DNA of 64,000 bases from Neorhizobium alkalisoli (GCF_002968635.1 NZ_PVBN01000004.1:310001-374000), one strand, 5' to 3'; numbered from the stretch's first letter, positions 43,475 to 52,897 are shown. Notes: generated by a model not told the origin, from the sequence alone. Numbers and translations: made by a program.

Positions 43475-43616
43475 CGGTCGACCTTCAAATGCAATCGGGT
43501 GCCATTTCGAAGTCCTCACATCGCTGCTTTGCAATACGCGGCAACGGAGTGGTTGACCACCTGTGTTCGCACCGGTTCGTATCCCCTCGAGGCGTGGCCT
43601 CCAAATACGCCGCACG

Positions 43617-44570
43617 TTACGCTGCAATATCCGCGACGTTGCTCCCGTTCGTCCTCAGCATCGCGTCTCGGATTTGCTGCCGCAACCATGCACAGCCAAG
43701 ATCGCTGTCCATCGGAAGCGGCCAGACCATTGCCACGGGTGGAAAAGAAAGCGCCAGCGGCACCGGGCTGACCTCGAGCCCCAACAGCGGCCCATAACGG
43801 GCCGCGATGCGCGATGATACGGTGGCAATCACCGCAGACGAACGAGCCGTCGCCAATATCGACATGAAATCGGGTGCTGCCGCCACCACTTCCAGTTCTG
43901 CACCCGCATGCTCCAGAGCATCCTTGACGCAGCCATGCAGGCTGTCGGTCTGGGAGATCACAGCGTGTTGTGCGGCCATATAGGCATCAAGGCCTACCGG
44001 ATTGGAGAGCGTCAGCAATTGCGGATTGAAACAGCACAATACGCTGGACTGATACAGCGGTTCGCAGTGGTGCCGTGAGTCGGGCAGATAACTGCACCCC
44101 ACAGACAGATCGATGACGCCCGCATCGAGCATCGCGTCGACCTCCTGCGCATCACCACCGCGAGCCAGAATACGGATGCCCGGCGCGATATCCCGCAGAC
44201 GCGCCGTCAGATCGGGAAGCAGTAGTAGTTCCACTTCGCTGGAAAGTCCCAGCCGGAACGTGCGTTGCTCGGTGGCCGGATCGAATGCGTCCGCCGTCAA
44301 CACGGCCGCCTGCGCCTGCCGCAAGGCCTGCCGCACGGGACCAGACAAGTTGAGGGCACGTGCCGTGGGCTTCATCACCTGTCCTACACGGATGAAAAGC
44401 TCATCCTGAAACAGCGTGCGCAGGGTGGATATATTGTGGCTCATGGCGGGTTGCTGGATTTTCAACCGCTGCGCCGCACGGGTCACGCTCATCTCTTCCA
44501 TCATTGCGTCGAAGGCAACGAGAAGATTGAGGTCGAACGAACGGAGATTGAAGTGATCGATGACTTGCAT
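43617..44570 (-). CDS. LysR-family regulator (NodD/LeuO-like subgroup)
   Basis: A 317-residue LysR protein. The N-terminus FNLRSFDLNLLVAFDAMMEEMSVTRAAQRLKIQQPAMSHNISTLR has the spacing of the NodD/NahR branch, followed by LFIRVGQVMKPTARAL. The effector domain contains DAGVIDLSVGCSYLPDSRHH. ATG 44570 is chosen for the family start; the frame is open much further upstream. It diverges from a metallo-beta-lactamase-fold gene over 93 bp and very probably regulates it. Confidence 0.9.
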   Translation of the reverse strand: MQVIDHFNLRSFDLNLLVAFDAMMEEMSVTRAAQRLKIQQPAMSHNISTLRTLFQDELFIRVGQVMKPTARALNLSGPVRQALRQAQAAVLTADAFDPATEQRTFRLGLSSEVELLLLPDLTARLRDIAPGIRILARGGDAQEVDAMLDAGVIDLSVGCSYLPDSRHHCEPLYQSSVLCCFNPQLLTLSNPVGLDAYMAAQHAVISQTDSLHGCVKDALEHAGAELEVVAAAPDFMSILATARSSAVIATVSSRIAARYGPLLGLEVSPVPLALSFPPVAMVWPLPMDSDLGCAWLRQQIRDAMLRTNGSNVADIAA

Positions 44571-44663
44571 GAATGATATCGATTTGATTGCTGACCGGGA
44601 CATCCTTAGCTGATGGGCTGGAACTTGCAAGCCGTTCCAAACCATTACCGAAGGAGTAAACCC

Positions 44664-45623
44664 ATGCCATCCCGTCGTTCCATTCTCAAAACTGCTTTGA
44701 GCGGCCTGATCGCTGCACCCTTCGTCGCACCGTCGATCGCCTTCGCCAAGGCACCCTATGCCGTTGTTCAGGCGCCGGCTTTCTACCGGCTGAAAATCGG
44801 CTCCATAGAGGTCACGGCCCTGTCGGACGGCACTGTAGCTCTGCCGCTGGCCAAGCTTTACACCAACACCAGCGAACAACATGCGCAGAGCGGGTTGAAC
44901 GATGCCTTTTTGCCGGAAATGGTACCAACGTCCGTCAACGCCTTCCTCGTCAACACCGGGGAAAGACTGGTACTGATCGACGCAGGCACCGGTGCCTATC
45001 TAGGACCATCGCTCGGCAAACTCGTGTCCAACATTGAGGCGTCCGGCTACAATACGGATGACATCGATGATGTCGTCCTCACCCATATCCACACCGATCA
45101 TTCCGGCGGGTTGATGAGCAATAGCAAGCGCACCTTCCCGAACGCCACGTTGAGGGTCAATGAGCGGGAGGCCAAATTCTGGCTGAGTGCGGCAAACGCC
45201 AAGGCGGCGACCGGCCTCGTCAAGCAGCATTTTGGCGAGGCGGATCAGTGCGTGACGCCATACGTTGAAGCCGGAAAATTCGGAACCTTCGCGGATAACG
45301 CGGCGCCCGTTCCAGGTCTTGGCTCCATTCTTTACGCGGGACATACGCCGGGTCACAGCGCCATCACGCTGGAAAGCGAAGGCCAGAAGATCGTATTCTG
45401 GGGCGACATCACCCATGGTGATATTCTGCAATTCGATGAGCCCGGCGTCGCAATCGAATTCGATATCGACCAGAAGGCGGCCGTGGCTGCACGCGACATT
45501 GCGTTCAAGCGGGCGGCGGAAGACAAATATCTGGTGGCAGGCGCGCATATCGCCTTTCCGGGCATCGGCCATGTGCGTAAAGACAGCACGAACTACGACT
45601 GGCTGCCGGTCAACTACGCTTAA
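44664..45623 (+). CDS. exported metallo-beta-lactamase-fold hydrolase
   Basis: A 319-residue protein starting with a twin-arginine-like signal (SRRSILKTALSGLIAAPFVAPSIAFA). The MBL motifs are intact: LTHIHTDHSGGL (HxHxDH, about 145), GHTPGHSAI (about 230), FWGDITHG, and a final His in VAGAHIAFPGIGHV. Overall layout resembles the methyl parathion hydrolase / lactonase-like branch (MBL proteins with an N-terminal alpha/beta extension), so a lactone or phosphotriester is possible. Regulated by the divergent LysR gene. Confidence 0.88.
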   Translation: MPSRRSILKTALSGLIAAPFVAPSIAFAKAPYAVVQAPAFYRLKIGSIEVTALSDGTVALPLAKLYTNTSEQHAQSGLNDAFLPEMVPTSVNAFLVNTGERLVLIDAGTGAYLGPSLGKLVSNIEASGYNTDDIDDVVLTHIHTDHSGGLMSNSKRTFPNATLRVNEREAKFWLSAANAKAATGLVKQHFGEADQCVTPYVEAGKFGTFADNAAPVPGLGSILYAGHTPGHSAITLESEGQKIVFWGDITHGDILQFDEPGVAIEFDIDQKAAVAARDIAFKRAAEDKYLVAGAHIAFPGIGHVRKDSTNYDWLPVNYA

Positions 45624-45849
45624 GGCCGGGCGACCGGCGATCGTCCAGTGAACGGGCGGATCAGGCAACCGGCCGAAGAAGCTTCACAATAGCCTCTTCT
45701 TCTGCAGTGACGAATGTCGTTCCGCCACGGTTCCTGCCGATCTCACCTTTCAGACGAGCGTGCCCATCCTCACCAATAGGCGCCACCCGCACCTGGTCCG
45801 GGTCCACCGGACCAGGGAAGGGCCGGGCGTTGGCGTCCAATCCGACGTA

Positions 45850-46190
45850 CAAAACCCAGCGAACTCCAGCCACTGACGGCTATAGCTGGTTCAGTCTGAG
45901 AGATGGACGGCAGCGATACAGCGATGATGCACCAGTCCCGAGGATGGCGGGGCGTTCCGTGGACCTCGAAGTATCCCGGCGTAACGACCACTACTTGTCT
46001 CTCTTCTTTGGTCAGGGCACCGCGACCATATCCTGCTCGATCACCTCACCCAGCCGACCCCCGCATCGAAGCCGGGGGCGACGATGTCGAATATGTCGTC
46101 GGTCACCGTGGCGTCGATCGTGATGCCGGGATGGGCTGGGCGAAGGAGGCGATCAGCGGGCGGGAATGTGCCCGTTTGAGCGGCTCCTGG
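45850..46190 (-). pseudogene. LysR effector-domain remnant
   Basis: Minus-strand pieces in shifting frames read RPLIASFAQ / HPGITIDATVTDDIFDIVAPGFDAGV / EVIEQDMVAVPLTKEERQVVVVTPGYFEVHGTPRHPRD. These are consecutive parts of a LysR substrate-binding domain with one-base shifts near 46120 and 46060 and stops further on. No helix-turn-helix part is present. It is a decayed fragment. Confidence 0.6.
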
Positions 46191-46602
46191 CAGTTAATTT
46201 GAGACCGGCCGCCCACGTTCCGCACTGACTAATCCCGACGTTGTCCTATTCGCGTGAGGGGGCGGCTTTGTCGGCCGAGCGCCGAGGCTCGAAATAGCCG
46301 GTCGTGGTTCGAGTCCGTTCAAAAGCCGTATGACCGCCTCAGATAGTTAACCGCCAACGGTGTTGAAACCACCGCTGGCCGCCCATTAGGAAGCACTGAA
46401 ACGGCGCGAATTTAGCTGAACAAGGGGCGGCCGGAAGCTCTTTCCAAGATTGAACTCGCTGGATGGGTTTATCTGAGGGTTTGGCCGTCAAATGGACGAA
46501 GGCTGATCTTAACTTGATTTGGCTTGATATGTCTTGGCGCGACCAATCCGATGCTCTAGTGGCTGGCCGCCGGACAGCGCCGCCGGATACGACCCGTCAT
46601 CG
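46191..46602. other. 412-bp stretch without recognisable gene
   Basis: No supported coding frame. A GGTTCGAGTCC segment near 46311 resembles a tRNA T-loop, but its flanks do not pair, so no tRNA is called. Confidence 0.4.
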
Positions 46603-46776
46603 CTACCTGCCGGCGTTTTTGAGCAGATCGATCTCCTTGGCGATCGGTCCGAGCAACTTCCGCAGGCGATTTTCTTCCCTTTTATCGAGGCGAAATCGCT
46701 GCGCAAACTCACTAACATACCAGACCTTGTCTTTTCCGGGTCGGCCTATCTGGTGCGAAGGGATCGGATACTGCAT
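46603..46776 (-). CDS. 57-residue hypothetical protein
   Basis: A tiny basic protein, MQYPIPSHQIGRPGKDKVWYVSEFAQRFRLD then KREENRLRKLLGPIAKEIDLLKNAGR. The V-Y-S-E-F-A-x-x-F-x-L layout with a following helix recalls DUF3606-type small proteins, but similarity is weak. It lies 27 bp after the DUF1488 gene in the same direction, so it is probably the third gene of that operon. Confidence 0.5.
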   Translation of the reverse strand: MQYPIPSHQIGRPGKDKVWYVSEFAQRFRLDKREENRLRKLLGPIAKEIDLLKNAGR

Positions 46777-46803
46777 GCCGGGATCCTTTTATATAAGAGG
46801 CAT

Positions 46804-47070
46804 TCACTTGAAGTGTCCGAGATCCAGGATGATTGTGCTGTTGCGAGCTGCAGAGTAAGCCGTCATCGCGACTTTTTGAATTCGAGGCCGCAGCGCATCG
46901 AAGGAAGCAAGATAATCACCGGCGCTCGCAGTTCGTTGGGACAATTCACCGGCCAGCACGTCGGCGGATACGAAAAAACGGACCTCGAACATGCCGTCAT
47001 GCCCGAGAAAACGAACGCGTCGATGTACTTCGTCATAACTGCGCGCGAGATTGGGGAAGGAAAGGGCCAT
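46804..47070 (-). CDS. DUF1488 family protein
   Basis: An 88-residue protein beginning MALSFPNLARSYDEVHRRVRFLGHDGMFEVRFFVSADVLA, the DUF1488 pattern (SFPNxxRSxDExxxxVRFxGHDGMxEVxFF). The second half contains LASFDALRPRIQKVAMTAYS. Unknown function, common in rhizobia. Its ATG shares one base with the upstream stop (TAATG), indicating coupling. Confidence 0.85.
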   Translation of the reverse strand: MALSFPNLARSYDEVHRRVRFLGHDGMFEVRFFVSADVLAGELSQRTASAGDYLASFDALRPRIQKVAMTAYSAARNSTIILDLGHFK

Positions 47071-47357
47071 TATCGGCCCCCTTCATCCTGCCATCGATCT
47101 AACGCTTTGCCTTTTGGCAATCTGCCAATTCGAAGATCGTTTTTGAGCTCTTCGCGCTGGCCCTCCAGGGCGTGCAATAACGCCTCCTTCGTCCTGTTTC
47201 CGTTTCGGAACTCCGAATTTAGGAAGAGTGAGGCCATGTGTTTCGCGTCGGAACCGGCTTCGGCTTCGACACCTCTGAAACCTGCAGTTCTCAGGACATC
47301 CCTGATCATCGCAACATCAACGGGATCGATGTATTCAAATGATGGATTGGAAGACAT
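47070..47357 (-). CDS. small hypothetical protein
   Basis: A 95-residue protein (MSSNPSFEYIDPVDVAMIRDVLRTAGFRGVEAEAGSD..., KHMASLFLNSEFRNGNRTKEALLHALEG). It looks helical and soluble. Excellent ribosome-binding site (AAAGGAGG, 6 nt from ATG 47357). First gene of a leftward small-gene operon with the DUF1488 gene. The IDPVDVAMIRDVLRTAGF..A..LF..G segment is common in small rhizobial proteins, but no function is known. Confidence 0.7.
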   Translation of the reverse strand: MSSNPSFEYIDPVDVAMIRDVLRTAGFRGVEAEAGSDAKHMASLFLNSEFRNGNRTKEALLHALEGQREELKNDLRIGRLPKGKALDRWQDEGGR

Positions 47358-47932
47358 ATCGTCCTCCTTTGTTGGGGCAAGGGTCACGCCCTCAAAGGCA
47401 GCGCCCGTGAAAAGAGCTGCTATCGATGATATATATCGTATACAGGGCCTTCAATTACAAGTCGAGTTGGAGGAATTACAGGACCTTTGGCACCCTGCGC
47501 GAGAAAAAGTACACGTTCCGGCGCGGAATTATCCGAGGTTGTCCAGAGGCATCCAGAATGGCCGGTCATGTCCCCGAAAAATCCCGCATTCAAAAAAGGT
47601 GGTCGAGCGGTGAGCCCATCTTGCCGGACTTTCCTGACGCTGAATGTAGATTCCGATTAATAATCGGCAGTTTAGCGGTTAGTTCAATTACTATAACTTG
47701 CAAATTTTCAAAACAGGCACATATTCTTAGGTGAATGGTGAACTAAATTCGCGTGAAAGTGCGGTTTCTCTGATTGTATCGTTATAATTATTGAGAAATT
47801 CCTGCTGAATCCACCAAATTCAACCGCGGAAAGCTTTCTATTTACTTAGACCTTAAGGCGGTGACGCCTCGAAGGAATGCTACTCCGATCTCAGGTCACT
47901 CCGATCTTAGCGGTAAGATCCAGGAGGCCTCC
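47358..47932. other. 575-bp AT-rich divergent intergenic region
   Basis: Separates the DUF1488 operon from the mannose operon and must contain both promoters. The part 47640-47860 is notably AT-rich. A 102-codon open frame at 47426-47734 has no family resemblance or good ribosome site. Confidence 0.45.
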
Positions 47933-48892
47933 ATGACATTCGAGCACGCAAACGTGCGGACATCCTCCAAACCGTGGGGCAGCCACGATCTAGGACCCTG
48001 GAACCGCAGCGGCAACCGCGAAGCCGCAATCGGTGAACTCAAGTTTGATCGTGCCGAGACACAGGCGCCTGATCCGACCTTGCTTCTCAAACTGCTCTTC
48101 ACGAAGCAGAAACTGTCGATCCAGGTTCATCCTGATGATGCCTTCGCGCAAACGATGGGGATGGCCAACGGCAAAACCGAGGCATGGTATGTGCTGTCTG
48201 CAGAAGACGGCGCCCAGGTCGCCATCGGATTGAAGCAGACGCTGACCCTGTCGGAGTTGCGAAGCGCGATCGCTGACGGATCGATCGCCGATCTTGTCAA
48301 ATGGCAGGCCGCGGAAGTTGGCGATGTGTTTTTCATTCCAGCGGGAACCATCCACGCCATCGGCGCCGGTCTCGTGATTGCCGAAATCCAGCAGAGAAGC
48401 GACACGACATTCCGCCTCTTCGACCACGGGCGATCGCGCGAACTCCATATAGACCAGGCGGTGGCCGTGGCCGATCTGGAGCCGGCGAAAACGGATAGGA
48501 TGCCCATGCATCTGACCGTCGAGCGAATGAAACTTGTATCCTGCGCTTTTTTCGTCCTGGAGCGGATTGATCTTCCGCCGGACGCAAACTGGGAATTGCA
48601 GGCGCAGCACGAAACCTGGGGCTTGGTCACCGCCGGGAGCGCAACCATAGGTTCGATGAACGCCGGTGTCGGAGATGCATTCTTTGCCGAAGCGGACCGA
48701 GCCGTCATCAATGTCGGGCGCCATGGACTGACGGTCCTGCTGGCCTATGCCGACAGCGCACCTCAGCCCGGACTGTTGCGCGATCTCGACGATCGTAAAT
48801 CCGACCTTGCGATCCACAATTTAACGCAGGCGGGTCTTTATGACGAAAACCCGTCCAGCTTACCGTTCCGCTCGATGGAGGGGCGCCCATGA
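47933..48892 (+). CDS. manA: class I mannose-6-phosphate isomerase
   Basis: Interconverts fructose-6-phosphate and mannose-6-phosphate. The 319-residue cupin protein has KPWGSHDLGPW at the start, LLLKLLFTKQKLSIQVHPDD (zinc ligands Gln-x-His, about 60-66), GKTEAWYVLSAEDGA (Glu ligand, about 85), and DVFFIPAGTIHAIGAGLVIAEIQQRSDTTFRLFD (His ligand and active-site region, about 145). It is the short bacterial form. CAGGAGG precedes ATG 47933. ATGA overlap with the GT4 gene makes it the first gene of a coupled operon that probably supplies mannose. Confidence 0.92.
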   Translation: MTFEHANVRTSSKPWGSHDLGPWNRSGNREAAIGELKFDRAETQAPDPTLLLKLLFTKQKLSIQVHPDDAFAQTMGMANGKTEAWYVLSAEDGAQVAIGLKQTLTLSELRSAIADGSIADLVKWQAAEVGDVFFIPAGTIHAIGAGLVIAEIQQRSDTTFRLFDHGRSRELHIDQAVAVADLEPAKTDRMPMHLTVERMKLVSCAFFVLERIDLPPDANWELQAQHETWGLVTAGSATIGSMNAGVGDAFFAEADRAVINVGRHGLTVLLAYADSAPQPGLLRDLDDRKSDLAIHNLTQAGLYDENPSSLPFRSMEGRP

Positions 48893-51174
48893 CCGATCTC
48901 AAGAATATTGCGTTCATTGGCAACTCGCTCCCTCGTCGTTGTGGTATTGCGACCTTCACGACCGACCTGCAGCAGGCCGTTTCTAAATCACCTGCCGGTG
49001 TGGAGACCGCGATCGTCGCGATGACGGATCACGGTCATGCCTACGATTACCCAGCCAGCGTCTGGCTTCAGATCCCCGACGAAAGTCCGCAGGATTATAT
49101 CCGTGCTGCGGAAGCTCTGAATGCCGGCGGGTTCGATGTCGTCTGCCTTCAGCATGAGTTCGGCATTTTCGGCGGCGAGGCCGGCAGCCATATTCTCGCG
49201 CTGCTTTCGCGGCTGGAGATGCCGATCGTGACCACGCTGCACACCGTGCTCGCACTGCCCAGTCCGGCTCAACGTCGCGTCCTCACGCAGATCATCGACA
49301 CATCTGCGAAAGTCGTGGTGATGGCGGAAAAGGGCCGGGCACTGTTGCGCGAGGTCTATGGCGTTCCAGTCGAGAAAATCGAGGTGATCCCCCATGGAGT
49401 TCCGGACATCGCCTTCTGTGAACCCGACCTGGCAAAGACGAAGCTCGGGTTCGAGGATCGGTCCGTCATCCTGACGTTCGGGCTGCTGTCGCCCAACAAG
49501 GGAATCGAGATCATGATCGACGCGATGCCGCTGATCTTGAAGAGCCAGCCCGACGCCGTCTATGTGGTGCTGGGCGCGACCCATCCCAATCTCGTCCGCA
49601 ACGAGGGGGAAGCATATCGTGAAAGCCTGGTTGCCCGCGCGCTGGATCTCAGGATTGAGAACCACGTGGTCTTCCTCGATCAGTTCGTCGACCAGGCGAC
49701 GCTCCTGGACTTCATTTCCATGTGCGACGTCTATGCAACCCCCTATTTGAACGAGGCGCAGATGACGTCGGGCACGCTGGCCTATAGTTTTGGCCTGGGG
49801 AAGGCGGTCGTCTCTACGCCCTATTGGCACGCGCGCGAACTTCTGGCGGATGGACGCGGGATCCTCGTTCCTTTCAGCGATGCGGAGACGATCGGCAGGG
49901 AGATCGCGACTTTGCTTACCGACGATGTCCGGCGCAATGCCATGCGCTTGTGGGCCTATGCGAGCAGCCGGCCTATGACATGGCAGAGAACAGCCGAGCG
50001 CTATCTCTCGCTGTTCGGGGAGGCGACCCTGCGCAGACCTCGCCCCAATGTACTCGTACCGGCTAGTAACACCGTGGTGCGTAGGCTGCCTGCCTCTCCC
50101 GAACCGCAGCTCGCCTATCTTCTGTCGATGTGTGACGACACCGGGCTGTTTCAGCATGCCGTCCACTCGGTGCCCGACCGCTCGCATGGTTATTGTGTCG
50201 ACGACAACGCGCGAGCGCTACTTCTGGCGGTCGCGCTCAACACACCGGGCGAGAAGCTCCTGCCGGAACCGTTGACGGCGCGCTTCGCGTCCTTCGTGCA
50301 GCACGCCTGGAATCCCGACGAAAAGCATTTCCGCAATTTCATGGGGTTCGATCGTCGCTGGCTTGAAGACAGAGGCTCCGAAGACAGCCATGGCCGAACG
50401 CTATGGGCCTTGGGAGAATGTGCCCGTAGTGATGTCAATCCCTCCCGGAGACGATGGGCGACCGGCTTGTTTGCCGAAGCCCTGCCGACGGCCGAAGGGT
50501 TTCTCTCGCCGCGCGCCTGGGCCTTTACGCTTCTCGGGCTGGATGGCTATTGCGCGATACGCGGGGACGACATCTTCGCCAAACACCTGCGGCTGCTGTT
50601 CGCGGACCGTCTGATGGATCTGCTCACCCGCGTGGAGACGGAGGACTGGACCTGGTTTGAGGAAGGTCTCTCCTATGACAATGCGCGCCTGCCCCAGGCA
50701 CTGATCTTGACCGGGCTTGCCAGTGAAAGGCCTGCATATGTCGCCGCCGGGTTGAAAACCCTACGTTGGCTCATGATCTTGCAGACGGCCCCCCTCGGCC
50801 ATTTCAGGCCGATTGGAACGGACGGTTTCCTCGACAGGCGGATGCCGCCGAAAGGATTTGACCAGCAGCCCGTCGAAGCCGCAGCCACCATCTCGGCCTG
50901 CCTTGCCGCGTGGCGGGCCGACCACGGCAGCGAATGGAAAGACGACGCAGCCCGCGCATTTGCCTGGTTCCTAGGCAGCAACGATCTGTCGCTGCCGCTC
51001 GTCGATCTCGACACGGGCAGCTGCAGAGACGGGCTGCACCGCACGCGGGTTAACGAGAACAGAGGCGGTGAATCCGTCGTCTCCTATCTGCTGGGGCTGG
51101 TGGAGGTTCGCAAGCTCGCGCGCATAAGCGGCCATCCCGCAACATTCGTTCCGCTTCACGCCCTGAGTGCGTGA
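48889..51174 (+). CDS. GT4 glycosyltransferase with C-terminal alpha/alpha-toroid domain
   Basis: A 761-residue cytoplasmic protein of two parts. Residues 1-390 are a GT-B retaining glycosyltransferase: IAFIGNSLPRRCGIATFTTDL, VCLQHEFGIFGGEAG, VIPHGVPDIAF, ILTFGLLSPNKGIEIMIDAM, and an E-rich acceptor site region (TPYLNEAQMTSGTLAYSFGLGKAVVSTPYWHA). From about 410 the sequence is a helical toroid (HGYCVDDNARALLLAV, RNFMGFDRRW, EDWTWFEEGLSYDNARLPQALI, GFDQQPVEAAATISA), like glycoside hydrolase/epimerase cores. GDP-mannose as donor is inferred from the operon. It shares 4 bp with both neighbours. Confidence 0.85.
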   Translation: MTDLKNIAFIGNSLPRRCGIATFTTDLQQAVSKSPAGVETAIVAMTDHGHAYDYPASVWLQIPDESPQDYIRAAEALNAGGFDVVCLQHEFGIFGGEAGSHILALLSRLEMPIVTTLHTVLALPSPAQRRVLTQIIDTSAKVVVMAEKGRALLREVYGVPVEKIEVIPHGVPDIAFCEPDLAKTKLGFEDRSVILTFGLLSPNKGIEIMIDAMPLILKSQPDAVYVVLGATHPNLVRNEGEAYRESLVARALDLRIENHVVFLDQFVDQATLLDFISMCDVYATPYLNEAQMTSGTLAYSFGLGKAVVSTPYWHARELLADGRGILVPFSDAETIGREIATLLTDDVRRNAMRLWAYASSRPMTWQRTAERYLSLFGEATLRRPRPNVLVPASNTVVRRLPASPEPQLAYLLSMCDDTGLFQHAVHSVPDRSHGYCVDDNARALLLAVALNTPGEKLLPEPLTARFASFVQHAWNPDEKHFRNFMGFDRRWLEDRGSEDSHGRTLWALGECARSDVNPSRRRWATGLFAEALPTAEGFLSPRAWAFTLLGLDGYCAIRGDDIFAKHLRLLFADRLMDLLTRVETEDWTWFEEGLSYDNARLPQALILTGLASERPAYVAAGLKTLRWLMILQTAPLGHFRPIGTDGFLDRRMPPKGFDQQPVEAAATISACLAAWRADHGSEWKDDAARAFAWFLGSNDLSLPLVDLDTGSCRDGLHRTRVNENRGGESVVSYLLGLVEVRKLARISGHPATFVPLHALSA

Positions 51175-52502
51175 AGTTCAATCCAGATAAAATCGAGATT
51201 ACTTTGTCACAAGCCACTTTTCTGAACCGCCAGGCCCTTTTCCTACGTCCCGATCCCACACGCGTCGTCGTGCGCCCGTTCAAGCCCGCGACTGAGCCGC
51301 GGGACCTCAATCCGACGGACAAGACGCGAGCGAACCACATCGTCGATCGGGTTTTGACGCTCGACCACCAAACGGCGGAAAGCCTGCTCGCCGATGTCCT
51401 GGAAAATTTCGAAGGCCGCCACCGGAACCTGCTTGCGACGTTTGAAAATCGGGCGAGCGACATGGAGGAGGCATTCTCACCTCACGTCGAGTTCACCAAG
51501 GTGCAACGTCAGCTCGTCGGCGCCTATTTTCTGCATGAATATTCCTTCGAGGCATCGGCGTTGTTCAACCCAAGCATCGTCGTCCATCCAGATCAGTCCG
51601 GAGTCCTCCAGGGCAGCCGGCGGTTCATCCTCAGCCTGCGCGCCGTGGGCGAAGGGCATGTGTCCTCGCTGACATTTCGAACCGGATTGATCGCGGAGGA
51701 TGGAAGCGTGGAAATAGAGCCGACCGCGCGGCTTGCCTCCACTCCGACAGTGCTCACGCGGATATCGGACCCGCTCGGCGAGCCCGTCGAGCTGAGCTTC
51801 AGCGCCCGGCAGCATATCAGCGAGCGGGTGATCTTTCCGATCACGCCGGCGCAGTCGAACGGCATCGAAGATGCGCGTTTCGTGGCATTCGAGGAAGGTG
51901 GGCAGAGGACGTTCTACGCGACCTATACGGCCTATAGCGGCAAGGGCATCCGCTCCGAGTTGCTGGAGACCAGCGACTTCATATCCTTCCGGATGACCCC
52001 GCTTGGTGGGTCGGCGGCAAGAAACAAGGGTATGGCACTGTTTCCCCGCAAAATTGATGGCCGCTATGCGATGATCGGACGACAGGACAACGAGAACCTT
52101 TATCTCATCTATTCCGACGACCTTTATTCTTGGGATGGAGGGGAACTGATCCTGCAGCCCAAATTTCCGTGGGAATTCGTTCAGATGGGAAACTGCGGCT
52201 CACCGATCGAGCTCGACGAAGGATGGCTGTTGCTGACCCATGGCGTCGGCGCAGTCCGCAAATATGCGATTGGCGCAGCGCTGCTCGATAAAAAGGACCC
52301 GTCCAAGGTCCTCGCCCGCTCGAGCGAACCACTGGTGCGGCCGGAGCCCTCGGAGCGGGAAGGGTATGTGCCGAACGTCGTCTACACCTGCGGCGCCATG
52401 CGCCACAACGACCAGATCGTGCTGCCATACGCGGTATGCGACACCTTCTCGAATTTTTCGACGATCAAGATTGCAGATCTTCTGCGAACGCTCGACGGCT
52501 GA
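51171..52502 (+). CDS. GH130 family mannoside phosphorylase/hydrolase
   Basis: A 443-residue five-bladed beta-propeller protein of family GH130, whose known members phosphorolyse or hydrolyse beta-mannosides. Landmarks: FNPSIVVHPDQ (about 125), SNGIEDARFVAFEEGGQRTFYATYTAYSG (catalytic Asp of the G-I-E-D-x-R motif, about 225), RNKGMALFPRKIDGRYAMIGRQDNENLYLIYSDDLYSW, GNCGSPIELDEGWLLLTHGVG, and a C-terminal IVLPYAVCDTFSNFSTIKI. GTG start inside the GT4 stop (GTGA). Reaction direction unknown. Confidence 0.87.
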   Translation: MKFNPDKIEITLSQATFLNRQALFLRPDPTRVVVRPFKPATEPRDLNPTDKTRANHIVDRVLTLDHQTAESLLADVLENFEGRHRNLLATFENRASDMEEAFSPHVEFTKVQRQLVGAYFLHEYSFEASALFNPSIVVHPDQSGVLQGSRRFILSLRAVGEGHVSSLTFRTGLIAEDGSVEIEPTARLASTPTVLTRISDPLGEPVELSFSARQHISERVIFPITPAQSNGIEDARFVAFEEGGQRTFYATYTAYSGKGIRSELLETSDFISFRMTPLGGSAARNKGMALFPRKIDGRYAMIGRQDNENLYLIYSDDLYSWDGGELILQPKFPWEFVQMGNCGSPIELDEGWLLLTHGVGAVRKYAIGAALLDKKDPSKVLARSSEPLVRPEPSEREGYVPNVVYTCGAMRHNDQIVLPYAVCDTFSNFSTIKIADLLRTLDG

Positions 52503-52655
52503 GCTATTTCGCTTCTGCCGCTGCGGTGAACAATACCCGCTCGCAGCTTTTTGCTTTTCGAAGATCCCGGACCCTGCGTGATGCCGCCCCCGGGATCGCC
52601 TGTGCGTGGATAACGCCTGCCATCTATCAACATCCGAGACAGATGCAGGATGATC

Positions 52656-52823
52656 TCAGATAAGGCGGTCGTCTTTCTTCGCTGACAGCGCGTGGCGACG
52701 CGTGCGGTCTGCTGTCGATTTCTTATGTCCTTCTGCCGCGGCCTCGCGGATTTGATCGAAGCGGTTGTTCTCGGCCTCCTTCGGCGCGGGTTCAGATGCT
52801 GCCTGCTTTTCGAAACGGATCAC
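52656..52823 (-). CDS. small hydrophilic protein, GTG start
   Basis: A 55-residue charged protein: IRFEKQAASEPAPKEAEN then NRFDQIREAAAEGHKKSTADRTRRHALSAKKDDRLI. It resembles small rhizobial proteins with a basic helical tail but no named family. It starts at GTG 52823 with AGGAG upstream; an overlapping ATG reads another frame and stops after 12 codons. It lies 74 bp downstream of the membrane protein gene at 52898 and may share its transcript. Confidence 0.5.
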   Translation of the reverse strand: MIRFEKQAASEPAPKEAENNRFDQIREAAAEGHKKSTADRTRRHALSAKKDDRLI

Positions 52824-52897
52824 GCGTCATTCTCCTGCTGTGACAGATAAGGGAGCGCCCCGATGGGGCGCCGGAGCGAGCGTTGAAGAGCACGGCT

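Noticed and set aside
45661..45873. 70-codon minus-strand frame after the metallo-beta-lactamase gene
   Set aside because: It lies beside the decayed LysR remnant, has no recognisable family and no convincing start; probably debris.
46300..46325. T-loop-like GGTTCGAGTCC, possible tRNA
   Set aside because: The flanking bases do not form a T-stem or acceptor stem, and no anticodon arm is found.
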